A stretch of 64,000 nucleotides of DNA from Hyphomicrobiales bacterium (GTDB lineage: Bacteria > Pseudomonadota > Alphaproteobacteria > Rhizobiales > Beijerinckiaceae): NCBI GenBank assembly GCA_026400535.1, contig JAPLOU010000042.1:34063-98062 (forward strand), read 5' to 3'. Positions 17,464 to 25,854 of the stretch are shown here, one piece after another. Under the pieces are notes generated by a model, which worked only from the letters and a program-made list of their open reading frames with translations, did no database searches and was not told the DNA's origin. The translations under genes were made by a program, and so were the position numbers. Every line of letters starts with the position of its first letter. Positions within the stretch are counted from its first letter, which is position 1.

Positions 17464-18920
17464 GCGACGCCGCCCTCGACAGGGTTCCCGGCGACGCCGC
17501 AAGCCCTGAGGCATCGCGGGCGCTCGCCTTCGCGCTGTGCGCCTTTGCCGCCATTGGCGCACTGCTCACGCTGGTTGCGGGCGAATTGCTGAACGACCCG
17601 GACAGCCATTGGCACATCGCCATCGGACGCTGGATCGTGGAGAACCGGGCCTTTCCACATGCGGATCTGTGGTCCCACACCGCCCGCGGCGAAGGCTGGA
17701 TCGCCAAGGAATGGCTGTCGCAGGTCTTCCTCTACGCGGCCCACCATCTTGCCGGCTGGCGGGGCGTAACCCTTCTCGCCACCCTCGCGACGGCCAGCAG
17801 CATGGCGATGATCGCGGCCTGGCTCTCGCTCCGCCTGCGGGCGACGATGGTGGTGGGGGTGCTGGCGCTGCTTCTTGTCCTCGCCTCCCCTTCGATCATG
17901 GCGCGACCCCATGTGCTGGCGTTGCCACTGATGACGCTATGGACGCTCGGGCTACTGACAGCCCTCGAGCGCCGCGCCACACCACCCTGGTGGCTGCTTG
18001 GCGTCATGGTGGCTTGGGCGAATGCGCATGCCGGCTTCACCATCGGCTTCGTCAGTGCCGGCCTTCTCGGCCTCGAAGCTGTGCGCAAGGCGGGTGCCGC
18101 CTGGTTCCGCACCGGGCTTCAATGGGCCGTCTTCCTGCTGCTCGCACTGGTCTGTTCCTGCCTGACTCCCTATGGCGCCGAGGCCTATCGCGTCACCTTC
18201 AAGCTGTTCGGCTCGGGCGAGCCGCTCGGCTATCTGACCGAATGGCAGCCCCTTGCGCTGGACATGGCAGGCCTTGCCGCCATGGGCCTTCTGGCGGCGC
18301 TTTTGTGTGGACTTGGTGCGAACCCGTGGCGGAACCTGCTGCGGATCATCCTTATCGCCATTCTCGGCTGGATGATGCTGCGCTACAGCCGGTTTGCGCT
18401 GGTGTTTGCCTTCACCGCTCCCTTGGTCGTCGCGACGCCGCTGGCGCAGCGCTTCGTCGGCCTCGCTGCAGAAGCGGCGGATAGCGCAGCGGCCCGGACA
18501 CTGCCATTTCTGGCGGCCGGCGCGGCTGCCATACTCATCGCTGTCGCCATGCTCGCGCCAGCACCGGTACCCAGCCCAAGATCCACACCTGCCGCCGCGC
18601 TGGCCGCAGCGCGCGCCGCCGGTCTCAAAGGCCCGGTCTACAATGACTACGCGTTCGGCGGCTACCTGATCAGCCAAGGCGTGCCGACCTTTGTTGACGG
18701 CCGGACGGACCAGCTCTTTCTCGGCGGCTTCCTCACCGCCCTCGAGCGGGCCAGAACCAGCCCCTTGCCCGATGCGCTGCTAGCACTTCTGCAAAGCCGC
18801 CAGGTCACATGGGCGCTCGTCGCCACCGGGCAGGCCGAGGCAAGCCTGCTGGACAGCGCCGGCTGGCGCTTGATCCATCGCGATTCCGTGGCGACGGTCC
18901 TGGCCGCCCCCGGCCCGTGA
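17460..18920 (+). CDS. Polytopic membrane protein, GT-C-like, of unknown function
   Basis: A 486-residue integral membrane protein with about ten to twelve hydrophobic segments. After the first helix there is an acidic LNDPDSHWHIAIGRWIVE segment and a KEWLSQV segment, resembling the first periplasmic loop of GT-C glycosyltransferases with catalytic acids. The C-terminal soluble part has NDYAFGGYLI, FVDGRTDQLF and a predicted alpha/beta region, as found in related uncharacterised membrane proteins. It overlaps the GtrA stop (ATGA), so it belongs to the operon and may move the lipid-linked sugar to a periplasmic acceptor. No family name is certain. Confidence 0.7.
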   Translation: MSDAALDRVPGDAASPEASRALAFALCAFAAIGALLTLVAGELLNDPDSHWHIAIGRWIVENRAFPHADLWSHTARGEGWIAKEWLSQVFLYAAHHLAGWRGVTLLATLATASSMAMIAAWLSLRLRATMVVGVLALLLVLASPSIMARPHVLALPLMTLWTLGLLTALERRATPPWWLLGVMVAWANAHAGFTIGFVSAGLLGLEAVRKAGAAWFRTGLQWAVFLLLALVCSCLTPYGAEAYRVTFKLFGSGEPLGYLTEWQPLALDMAGLAAMGLLAALLCGLGANPWRNLLRIILIAILGWMMLRYSRFALVFAFTAPLVVATPLAQRFVGLAAEAADSAAARTLPFLAAGAAAILIAVAMLAPAPVPSPRSTPAAALAAARAAGLKGPVYNDYAFGGYLISQGVPTFVDGRTDQLFLGGFLTALERARTSPLPDALLALLQSRQVTWALVATGQAEASLLDSAGWRLIHRDSVATVLAAPGP

Positions 18921-18995
18921 GGCCCTTTCCCCTCTAAGGGCTTTGGCCTAGGCTGCGCATCCCCGAGGAACGCCCAACCGAAAGCGAAGCCAAAA

Positions 18996-20564
18996 ATGGC
19001 CGCGATTGCCTTTTCCCTCCCCGCCACGCGCCGCTCGCTATGGTCAGCGCTGCTTGACGCCATGGCGGCCCATGGCAAGACCAAGATCGTGATCGAAGAT
19101 CCCGAACGCCAGCCGCTGACCTATGGCCGGCTGGTGCTGGGCTCGCTGGTGCTCGGCGCCAAGCTCCGCGACATGACCAGCAACACCGAGCGCGTCGGCG
19201 TGCTGCTGCCGAATGTGCAGGGCATCGCGGTCACCATCTTCGGCCTTACTGTATTTGGCCGTGTCCCTGCCATGCTGAACTTTACCGCCGGCGTAAGGAA
19301 TCTGAAAGCGGCCTGCGAGGTCGGCGGCGTCCGCACCATTGTCACATCGAAGCGCTTTGTCGATCAAGGCAAGCTTGACGACGTCATCCATGCGCTCGAA
19401 CCAGGACGCCGCATCATCTATCTCGAGGATGTGCGCAGGCAGATCACCAGCTTCGACAAGATCAAGGGTGGCTTTGCCAGCCTGACGCCGCGATCGAGCC
19501 CCGGCGCCCGCACGCATCCCGATCAAGAGGCGGTGGTGCTCTTCACGTCCGGCACCGAGGGCACGCCGAAGGGTGTGGTCCTCTCCCACGCCAATCTCGT
19601 TGCTAATGCGATGCAGATATTCGCCCATGCCGATGGCATGCTCGCTGCCGATGATGTGGTGATGAACCCCCTGCCGGTGTTCCACTCATTCGGGCTCACG
19701 GCAGGAACCCTGATGCCGCTCCTCAACGGCATGAAGCTGGTGATGTATCCGACGCCGCTGCATTACAAGCAGGTCCCCAAGCTCATCGGCGAGACAGGCT
19801 GCACGGTTCTGTTCGGGACCGACACCTTCCTGCAGGGCTATGCCCGCGCAGCCGACGAAGCCGACCTGAAACCGGTCAGGATCGTCATCGCAGGTGCCGA
19901 GCGCATAAAGGACGAAACCCGCAGGATGTGGGAGCCGTTCGGTGCCATGATCTGTGAAGGCTATGGTTGCACCGAGTGCTCGCCTGTGCTCGCCTGCAAC
20001 ACCTTGGGTGATGGCGCGCGCAACGGTACGGTCGGGCGCATGGTCCCCGGTATCACCCATAGGCTCGAGAAGGTCCATGGCATCGACACGGGCGGGCGCC
20101 TGTTCGTTCAGGGCCCCAACATCATGCTGGGCTACCTTCTCGCCGATCGGCCGAACGAAACCGTCGCGCCCGAAGGCGGCTGGCATGACACCGGCGACAT
20201 TGTCGACGTCGACGATGCCGGCTTTATCACCATCAAGGGCCGCGCCAAGCGCTTCGCCAAACTCGGCGGGGAAATGATCTCGCTGGCAGCGGTGGAGAGC
20301 ATGCTCTCGGCGCTCTGGCCCGGCCACAGCCATGTCGTGGTCTCGCTCCCGGACCCAAAAAAGGGCGAGCAACTCGTGCTCGTCACCGAAAAGCCCGATG
20401 GTGACCGCAAAGCGCTGCTCAAGGAGGCCCAGGCCCAGGGTTTCCCGGAGCTCTGGATTCCGCGCGCCATCCTCGTCACCCAGACCATCCCGGTGCTCGG
20501 ATCGGGAAAGGTCGATTACACCGCAACGCGCGAACTGGCACTGACCATGCGGTCCTTGCTGTAG
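18996..20564 (+). CDS. AMP-binding acyl-ACP/acyl-CoA synthetase (Aas C-terminal-like)
   Basis: ANL-superfamily adenylate-forming enzyme of 522 residues. The ATP-binding signature begins at T184 (TSGTEGTPKG), followed by the helical NPLPVFHSFG region, EGYGCTE (A5), the WHDTGDI motif (A7), and a C-terminal lysine motif near GSGKVDY. It is most like the acyl-ACP synthetase half of Aas (2-acyl-glycerophosphoethanolamine acyltransferase), but without the acyltransferase domain. The likely role is activation of free fatty acids for membrane lipid or lipid A acylation. It is separated by 75 bases from the glycan operon and may be read through from it. Confidence 0.85.
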   Translation: MAAIAFSLPATRRSLWSALLDAMAAHGKTKIVIEDPERQPLTYGRLVLGSLVLGAKLRDMTSNTERVGVLLPNVQGIAVTIFGLTVFGRVPAMLNFTAGVRNLKAACEVGGVRTIVTSKRFVDQGKLDDVIHALEPGRRIIYLEDVRRQITSFDKIKGGFASLTPRSSPGARTHPDQEAVVLFTSGTEGTPKGVVLSHANLVANAMQIFAHADGMLAADDVVMNPLPVFHSFGLTAGTLMPLLNGMKLVMYPTPLHYKQVPKLIGETGCTVLFGTDTFLQGYARAADEADLKPVRIVIAGAERIKDETRRMWEPFGAMICEGYGCTECSPVLACNTLGDGARNGTVGRMVPGITHRLEKVHGIDTGGRLFVQGPNIMLGYLLADRPNETVAPEGGWHDTGDIVDVDDAGFITIKGRAKRFAKLGGEMISLAAVESMLSALWPGHSHVVVSLPDPKKGEQLVLVTEKPDGDRKALLKEAQAQGFPELWIPRAILVTQTIPVLGSGKVDYTATRELALTMRSLL

Positions 20565-20612
20565 GCGCCGGCCCTTTCCTGCGCGCGCCACGTGGGCTAA
20601 CTCTCAACCGGC

Positions 20613-20698
20613 GCGGACATGGCGAAACTGGTAGACGCAAGGGACTTAAAATCCCTCGGCCTTAAACCGTGCGGGTTCGACCCCCGCTGTCCGCACCA
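20613..20698 (+). tRNA. tRNA-Leu (anticodon TAA)
   Basis: A complete cloverleaf: acceptor stem GCGGACA/TGTCCGC, a D-arm with GGTAGA, anticodon stem AGGGA/TCCCT around loop CTTAAAA giving anticodon TAA at 20647-20649, a long variable arm as expected for class II tRNAs, TTCGA in the T-loop, discriminator A and encoded CCA at 20696-20698. Length is 86 bases. Confidence 0.97.
20671..20698 (+). repeat. attL-like copy: 3' end of tRNA-Leu
   Basis: The last 28 bases of tRNA-Leu (T-arm 3' side, acceptor 3' strand and CCA), which recur imperfectly at 21486-21514. Tyrosine-recombinase elements commonly use this part of tRNA genes as the attachment core. Confidence 0.55.
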
Positions 20699-21485
20699 CG
20701 ACCTTTCAGATTCAATCAAGCGTACCGATGATCAAGCGGTGTCAGTGGCTTGACGCAACAGAAGCCCGGCGAGGCGGCTGGCCCGCATTCAGCGATGGAT
20801 CACCGTTACAATCCGTGACGCCGCATGATTCAGCGACGCGCCTCGGGGTCGGAGGACCGTTCCTGGCCCGCGCGCCCGATTTCAGCTCAGGCTCGGCTTG
20901 TGCGAACAGTCGGGGCCAGTCCTGAACGTGGTTTCCGCCGCTGGTCATGCCGGAACCGGTTGCCTGCTGTGCATTGAATTGGCCAGGTCCGGCGTCTGCC
21001 GGCCGAGGCATCGCCGACCAACCCTGGTTCTCGATCTTGGCACGGAGGGTCGCCACATCGTTGGCTTGCGCCTGCGGCTTCGGTCTCGCCTCGGCGCCGG
21101 ACGCCCCGGCAGCCCCTTCCAGAGGCTGGTCTGCCCATTGCTTGCCGCTGGATGTCGAAAACTGCGCACCGAATGGCGCGATGCTTGCTCGGTGCGAAAA
21201 GAGAGATGATTTCAGGAATGTCAGTTTCGCCAGGATCACCGAGCTGACGATCGTTCCTGAGCGCTTCAACCCGCCGCGCAGCGTCATGCTGGCCTTCCAC
21301 AAGGCGTTGCAGGCTGCCCAGGGCGACGGTGACGAATGGTGATCAGACAAGGCCAAAGTGACACCCGAAAGCGCGCATGCTATCCTTATGCGACAACCTG
21401 ACACACAATCACTCCTGCAATCACTGTCCCGCAAAGCCAAGGTTCTGCAGTCTTAGCTCTTGAGATCGCTGATTTAATTCGGCTC
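20699..21485. other. Gene-poor stretch between tRNA-Leu and its partial copy; probable element remnant
   Basis: About 790 bases with no gene that I can recognise. Several long frames overlap each other on both strands, and none has family motifs. The best hint of real coding is on the + strand at about 21225-21342, where codon choice becomes GC-rich at third positions and ends with a stop at 21340-21342, which could be the tail of a lost gene. No integrase, transposase or phage motif could be read. It is bracketed by tRNA 3'-end repeats and is therefore best explained as what is left of an integrated element. Confidence 0.4.
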
Positions 21486-21514
21486 GCGGGTTCGACCCTT
21501 GGCTGTCCGCGCCA
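21486..21514 (+). repeat. attR-like partial copy of the tRNA-Leu 3' end
   Basis: It matches the tRNA 3' end in the same orientation: GCGGGTTCGACCC identical, then TTGG in place of CCG, then CTGTCCGC identical and GCCA in place of ACCA. It ends one base before the stop of the FAD monooxygenase gene. There is no 5' half of a tRNA beside it. Confidence 0.55.
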
Positions 21515-21515
21515 T

Positions 21516-22712
21516 TCAGGCCATCCGCCAGCCGTAGAGCCAAGCATAGCGCTTGCGCATGCCGGCATCGCCGAGTTGGGTCAGTGCGAGATCCCGGACC
21601 ACCGATAGCGGGAAGCCGGCATGGTACATCCGGCCGTTGCCGCGCGCGGTGTCCTGCACCTTTGCAACGCGACCCATCCGCTGGCGGGCGAAGTCGGCAA
21701 GCGCCCGTTGCAGCGCGGCGGGCTCGGAACTGGCCCACGCCGGGGAAATCAGGCGCGCCAGCAGCCCGGCATCCTCCACCGCCATGGACGCACCCTGCGC
21801 CAGGAATGGCAGCACGGGATGGGCCGCGTCCCCGATCAGCGCCACATGGCCCTGCGCCATGGCCGCCGGCTTGCGGTCGAACAGGGACCACACCTGCCAG
21901 GCCGGTGCTGCGTGGATCAGTTTGCGCAGCGGTGCGGCCGCACTGGCCGCGATGTCAACAAGATCGGCGGGGTTTCCCGGCCCGCTCCAGTCCTGGGACG
22001 CGGTCTGGCCGTTGCGGACGACCACCAGATTGACGAAGCGCCCCTCGTCGACCGGATAGTGTACCGCGTGGCCATTGCGTCCCAGCCAGAGCGCGACACT
22101 GCGGGCGCGGGCGAAGGCCTCGGCATCGCGGGCGGGAACCAGCGTCCGCCACGCCTGATAGCCCAGAAAGCGCGGCTCCTCGCGGTCACCAAGGGCGGCC
22201 CGGACGCCAGACCAAAGGCCATCGGCGCCGACCAGCGCCGAGGCTTCATGACGCTCGCGCTGGCCGCGCTCATTCTCGATGGTGACAGAGACACCGTGGC
22301 TGCCTTGCTCGATGCCACACACCGCGCGCCCAACCATCAGACGGACATCTGGCAGCTTGCGCATGGCGTCGACCAGCGCGGTCTGCAGATCGCCGCGCTT
22401 GAGTGACCAGAACGGCGCCTCGTCGGCTTCTGGCTGGTCCTGCATCGGCATGCCGGCGAAGGCGCGCACATCGGACCAGCGGCGGATGTCGAGGCGGCGC
22501 GGCGACATGGCATAGCGCCCGACGCCTGCGGCCAGACCGAGCGCCGTCAGCACGCACGTCGCGTTCGGCGAGAGCTGAAGCCCCGCCCCTGCCTCGCTGA
22601 AGCCGACACGGCGTTCGGCCAGAATCACGGGCACGCCGGCCCGCGAGAGCGCAATCGCCGCCGTCAGGCCGGCGATCCCGGCCCCGGCGATCAGAACAGG
22701 TTGTCGGTTCAT
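21516..22712 (-). CDS. FAD-dependent monooxygenase (salicylate hydroxylase-like)
   Basis: A 398-residue group A flavoprotein hydroxylase: N-terminal GAGIAGLTAAIAL (GxGxxG dinucleotide fold), an LSPNA loop, the DG motif region LVGADGLWSGVR, and the late FAD motif GDAAHPVLPFLAQGASMAVEDA. It resembles 3-hydroxybenzoate/salicylate hydroxylase-like enzymes; the aromatic substrate cannot be told. The ATG at 22712 is chosen because the dinucleotide fold begins seven residues later; a longer frame upstream overlaps the zinc-finger gene. The 14-base gap to that gene suggests one transcript. Confidence 0.9.
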   Translation of the reverse strand: MNRQPVLIAGAGIAGLTAAIALSRAGVPVILAERRVGFSEAGAGLQLSPNATCVLTALGLAAGVGRYAMSPRRLDIRRWSDVRAFAGMPMQDQPEADEAPFWSLKRGDLQTALVDAMRKLPDVRLMVGRAVCGIEQGSHGVSVTIENERGQRERHEASALVGADGLWSGVRAALGDREEPRFLGYQAWRTLVPARDAEAFARARSVALWLGRNGHAVHYPVDEGRFVNLVVVRNGQTASQDWSGPGNPADLVDIAASAAAPLRKLIHAAPAWQVWSLFDRKPAAMAQGHVALIGDAAHPVLPFLAQGASMAVEDAGLLARLISPAWASSEPAALQRALADFARQRMGRVAKVQDTARGNGRMYHAGFPLSVVRDLALTQLGDAGMRKRYAWLYGWRMA

Positions 22713-22726
22713 GCGCTCGCGGACGA

Positions 22727-22981
22727 TCAGGCTGCCTTCGCCGAATCCCCGACCCACTCGCATTCGGCCGGCGCGCAATGACCGGCGCCGATACTGGCGG
22801 CATAAACATACAGCGTTGAGCAATAAGGACAGATGATCTCGCCGTCGCTGCCCATGTCAAGAAACACATGCGGATGATCGAGCGGCGGCTTGGCCCCGAT
22901 GCACATGAACTCCTTCGCGCCGACCCTGATGGACGGCACACCCGGCTCATTGTGAAAATGCGGTACGCCCTTTTCGGCCAT
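22727..22981 (-). CDS. CHCC zinc-finger protein (NDUFS6-like, zf-CHCC)
   Basis: An 84-residue protein with the Cys/His pattern of the zf-CHCC family: a first Cys in FMCIG, HPHVFLDMG, and CPYC followed by STLYVY. The family includes the mitochondrial complex I subunit NDUFS6, and bacterial members are widespread in alphaproteobacteria. Residues after about 65 (a short tail with AECEWVGD) are not part of the core. The ATG at 22981 leaves out 26 unlikely N-terminal codons. Confidence 0.88.
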   Translation of the reverse strand: MAEKGVPHFHNEPGVPSIRVGAKEFMCIGAKPPLDHPHVFLDMGSDGEIICPYCSTLYVYAASIGAGHCAPAECEWVGDSAKAA

Positions 22982-23021
22982 CTGGCGGCTCCTCAACCCG
23001 ATTTCGCCGCACCATAGTGGG

Positions 23022-23300
23022 ATGATGGGCGCGATGCCAGAGGGTAGTTTCCCGAACAACGGCAGCAGTTCACTTAGCGGCTACATTCTGCACTCGATTA
23101 TTCTCGGGTCGGTTTTCATGGGATGGGCCCTCGGCTTGCTTGGGTCGCTTAAGTCCGCCGTCATCATGCCTGTTGAATTTGCAACCTCTGCAGCGGTCGT
23201 CATGCTCATGAATGCATGGAAGACTTGGTTCCGCTACGGCCCGGGTGAGTTGCTGCTGAGGTCCATTGTCGACCTGAGCTGGAAAGCAAGTCGGAACGAA
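23022..23300 (+). pseudogene. DUF418 membrane protein, C-terminal remnant only
   Basis: From about 23070 to 23283 the frame reads like the last 70 residues of DUF418-domain inner-membrane proteins: a YILHSIIL helix, MGWALGLLG, a second hydrophobic helix, then RYGPGELLLRSI and W. The preceding roughly 300 residues with the other helices are absent, since the zinc-finger gene begins 40 bases upstream on the other strand. After about 23285 the frame only reads antisense to broken radC. It is therefore a fragment left by deletion. Confidence 0.65.
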
Positions 23301-23318
23301 CAAGACGCAACAAGGACA

Positions 23319-24028
23319 TCAAGAGCGGACTTCTCTCATCAGCTTCATGCCCTTCAAGCCTGCCGGCCCGTCGCGTCCGATGATGACATGGTCATGACCC
23401 ACGATGCCCATGGCTTTCGCCACGTCGATCACCGCGCGGGTCATCGTGACAACGACCTGGCTGGGAGCGGATCGCCGGACGGAACATGATCCACCAGGAT
23501 GATCGCGGTCGATGACAGTTCCAGCGCCCGCCTAACGATTTCGCGTGGGTAAACCGGCGCGTAGTCGACCTTGCCGACCTGCTGCACCTTGTCGGCGCTC
23601 ATGGCGTTCTTCTTGTCACGGAGCAGGATGCGGAACTGCTTGTGCGCTTCGAACGTCATCGCCGGGCGGCAACAGTCGGTCTCCGACGATCAACGCGCAA
23701 GGATCTGCCGCTTCGTGACCTGGCCCCGTGCCAGACCCTGAACGGCGGCGGCGATGAACTCGAGATCGACGGCCAAGGCTTCACCGACACCGCGAACTTT
23801 GTTCAGCAAATGCTGAGGCGCAGCAACGACTTCAGCGAAAGACCCGAATCGGCACATCAATTCTTTCGCGATCGGTTTGACGTCCCTGCCGCAGGATCGA
23901 GTGGACTATACCCGGCTCGAGCATGTCGTCATCCGGCAGCCCATCTGCCCCTGCCGATGCAAAACGGTCGCGCAACCGGTCCCGATTGCAAAGATGATGT
24001 GGCTCGCCCCGTCCGGCCCGCCCGTCAT
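23319..24028 (-). pseudogene. radC: Broken radC (JAMM/MPN+ domain protein)
   Basis: Read in pieces, this is a RadC-family protein end to end: NRDRLRDRFASAGADGLPD, then RDVKPIAKELM, RFGSFAEVVAAP and VRGVGEALAVDLEFI (helix-hairpin-helix-like), then [26 protein letters not shown] and [12 protein letters not shown], and finally MGIVGHDHVIIGRD. At least three frame changes (near 24012, 23910 and 23460), an in-frame TGA near 23685, and loss of the HNHPSGDP metal motif (it reads DHVPSGDP) show decay. The putative ATG at 24028 lies 10 bases after the map stop, matching a former map-radC operon. It cannot make a working protein. Confidence 0.9.
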
Positions 24029-24038
24029 CGGGGACTTG

Positions 24039-24863
24039 TCACGGCTTGCCGATCGGATAGTCGAGCCCGGCGGGTGACAGGGTGAAGATTTCGACGCCCG
24101 TGTCCGTCACGCCGACCGTATGCTCGAATTGCGCCGACAGCGAGCGGTCTCGCGTCACGGCCGTCCAGCCATCGGCCAGGACTTTGACTTGGGGCTTGCC
24201 CAGGTTGATCATCGGCTCGATCGTAAACAGCATGCCAGGCTCGATGCGGGGCCCCTCGCCGCGCGCCCCGTAGTGCAGGATGTTGGGAGCGTCGTGGAAC
24301 AACTGGCCGAGCCCGTGTCCGCAGAAATCGCGTACAACAGAGCAGCGCTCCGACTCGGCATAGCTCTGGATCGCATGTCCGATGTCGCCCATGGTGCCGC
24401 CGGGGCGCACCGCTGCGATGCCGCGCATTAGGCACTCATGCGTGATCGCACACAGCCGATCGGCCTTGCGGTTGAGCTGCCCGACCGCATACATCCGGCT
24501 GGAATCACCGTGCCAGCCATCCACAATCACGGTGTAGTCGATGTTGATGATGTCGCCTTCGCGCATCGGCTTGTCGTCCGGCTGGCCATGGCAGACGACA
24601 TGGTTGATCGAGGTGCAGATCGAGTGCCGGTAGCCGCGATAGTTCAGTGTTGCCGGATAGGCGCCATGATCCATCGCGAAGTCGAACATCAGCCGGTCGA
24701 GCCGCGCAGTGGTCACACCCGGCAGCACGTGCGGCAGGATCATGTCGAGCCCTTCGGCCACCAGACGCCCGGCCTTGCGCATCGCGGCAAAGGCCTCCGG
24801 TCCGTGCCGCTTGATCTCGGCGGTCCGGCGTCCGGCGCTCAGGGAAGGATCGGTCGTCGCCAT
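24039..24863 (-). CDS. map: Type I methionine aminopeptidase
   Basis: Removes the N-terminal Met of new proteins, and is essential in bacteria. The protein (274 residues from the ATG at 24863) contains the metal site: INIDYTV with Asp, GWHGDSSRM with Asp, CGHGLGQLFH with His, and FTIEPMIN and FEHTVGVT with Glu. A NHVVCHG substrate segment is present. The frame extends 28 codons upstream, but that stretch is His/Gln-rich and outside the family. Downstream lies broken radC. It is divergent from the FkbM methyltransferase gene. Confidence 0.96.
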   Translation of the reverse strand: MATTDPSLSAGRRTAEIKRHGPEAFAAMRKAGRLVAEGLDMILPHVLPGVTTARLDRLMFDFAMDHGAYPATLNYRGYRHSICTSINHVVCHGQPDDKPMREGDIINIDYTVIVDGWHGDSSRMYAVGQLNRKADRLCAITHECLMRGIAAVRPGGTMGDIGHAIQSYAESERCSVVRDFCGHGLGQLFHDAPNILHYGARGEGPRIEPGMLFTIEPMINLGKPQVKVLADGWTAVTRDRSLSAQFEHTVGVTDTGVEIFTLSPAGLDYPIGKP

Positions 24864-24992
24864 GGTCGCGCTGTGCTGATGCTGATGATCGAGATGTAGG
24901 CTGTTCAGGCTATCGCGCAAGTCCACCGCCGCGTAAAGGGCGCGCACCGGATGCCCTTTATCAACCCGCTGCGCGATGATAGGACGCCCGCC

Positions 24993-25844
24993 ATGACATC
25001 CACCCCGTCATCCGCCGACCGGCCCGCCTTCGGTGCCTTTGACCCCAAGGGCTTTGTCGCCTGGGCCATCGGGCAGACGCGCGCCAGCTCGTCCAACTGG
25101 TTCAGCCGCCGCAAGGCTTTCCTGCTCCGCAGGCTCGCGATCTCCTCGCTGAAAGGCAAGCCGGTCGACATCGAGGCGCTCGGCGCGCGCATGCGCATCT
25201 TTCCGCAGAGCAATGTCTGCGAGAAGCGGGTGCTGTTCATGCCGCAGTTCTTCGACACCGAGGAACTCGCCATCCTGGCTGCCGATTTGCGCGAAGGCTA
25301 TCGCTTCGTCGACATCGGCGCAAACATCGGCGCCTATTCCCTTTTCGTGGCTGCCCGCGCCGGCGCGAAGGCCCGCATTCTCGCCGTCGAGCCACAGCCG
25401 GCGGTCTTCGCCAAGCTTGCCTGCAACATTAGCCTCAACCCGTTCGGCACGATCAAGGCCGTGGCCTGCGCCGTTGCCGACAAGGCCGGGGAACTGACGC
25501 TGTTCCTCGACCCCTCCAACGAGGGCGAGTCGAGCGTGCGCGTTCTGGCTTCGTCAGGCACGCGCTCGGTCAAGTCCCCCGCTGTGCCGTTGCTCGACCT
25601 GCTGAAGTCGGAGGGCTTCACAAAGGTCGACGGCATGAAGATCGATGTCGAGGGGGCGGAAGACCTGATCCTCGAGCCCTTTCTCGCCAGCGCCGGGCGG
25701 GATCTGCTGCCAAAGCTCCTGATGATCGAGGACTCAACCTCGAAATGGAGCGTTGATCTGAAGTCCCTGTTGCAGAAGAAGGGCTACACGCTTGAGAAGC
25801 GCACACGGCTAAACCTCGTTTTTCGCCTGACACAGACTTCCTAG
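24993..25844 (+). CDS. FkbM family methyltransferase
   Basis: A 283-residue SAM-dependent methyltransferase of the FkbM family. The middle shows the expected VDIGANIGAYS motif I, ILAVEPQPAVF, and the DGMKIDVEGAED segment typical of the family, followed by a C-terminal LLMIEDST region. FkbM-type enzymes O-methylate sugars, lipids or natural products; the substrate here is unknown. An ATG at 24951 would add 14 residues. It sits between map and sfsA, genes I recall as neighbours in related genomes, so it may be an insertion. No partner glycosyltransferase is near. Confidence 0.85.
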   Translation: MTSTPSSADRPAFGAFDPKGFVAWAIGQTRASSSNWFSRRKAFLLRRLAISSLKGKPVDIEALGARMRIFPQSNVCEKRVLFMPQFFDTEELAILAADLREGYRFVDIGANIGAYSLFVAARAGAKARILAVEPQPAVFAKLACNISLNPFGTIKAVACAVADKAGELTLFLDPSNEGESSVRVLASSGTRSVKSPAVPLLDLLKSEGFTKVDGMKIDVEGAEDLILEPFLASAGRDLLPKLLMIEDSTSKWSVDLKSLLQKKGYTLEKRTRLNLVFRLTQTS

Positions 25845-25854
25845 GGCTGCGACG

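Noticed and set aside
20947..21342. 131-codon + strand frame in the spacer
   Set aside because: Only the last third looks coding by codon choice; it may be the tail of a lost gene, but there is not enough to call a gene.
20742..21440. 232-codon minus strand frame in the tRNA-Leu spacer
   Set aside because: Composition is Ser/Pro/Ala heavy, there are competing frames on both strands, and no motif could be recognised; kept only as part of the element remnant.
21420..21514. A second complete tRNA gene near 21.45 kb
   Set aside because: Only the T-arm side and acceptor 3' strand are present; no D-arm, anticodon arm or matching 5' acceptor strand precede them.
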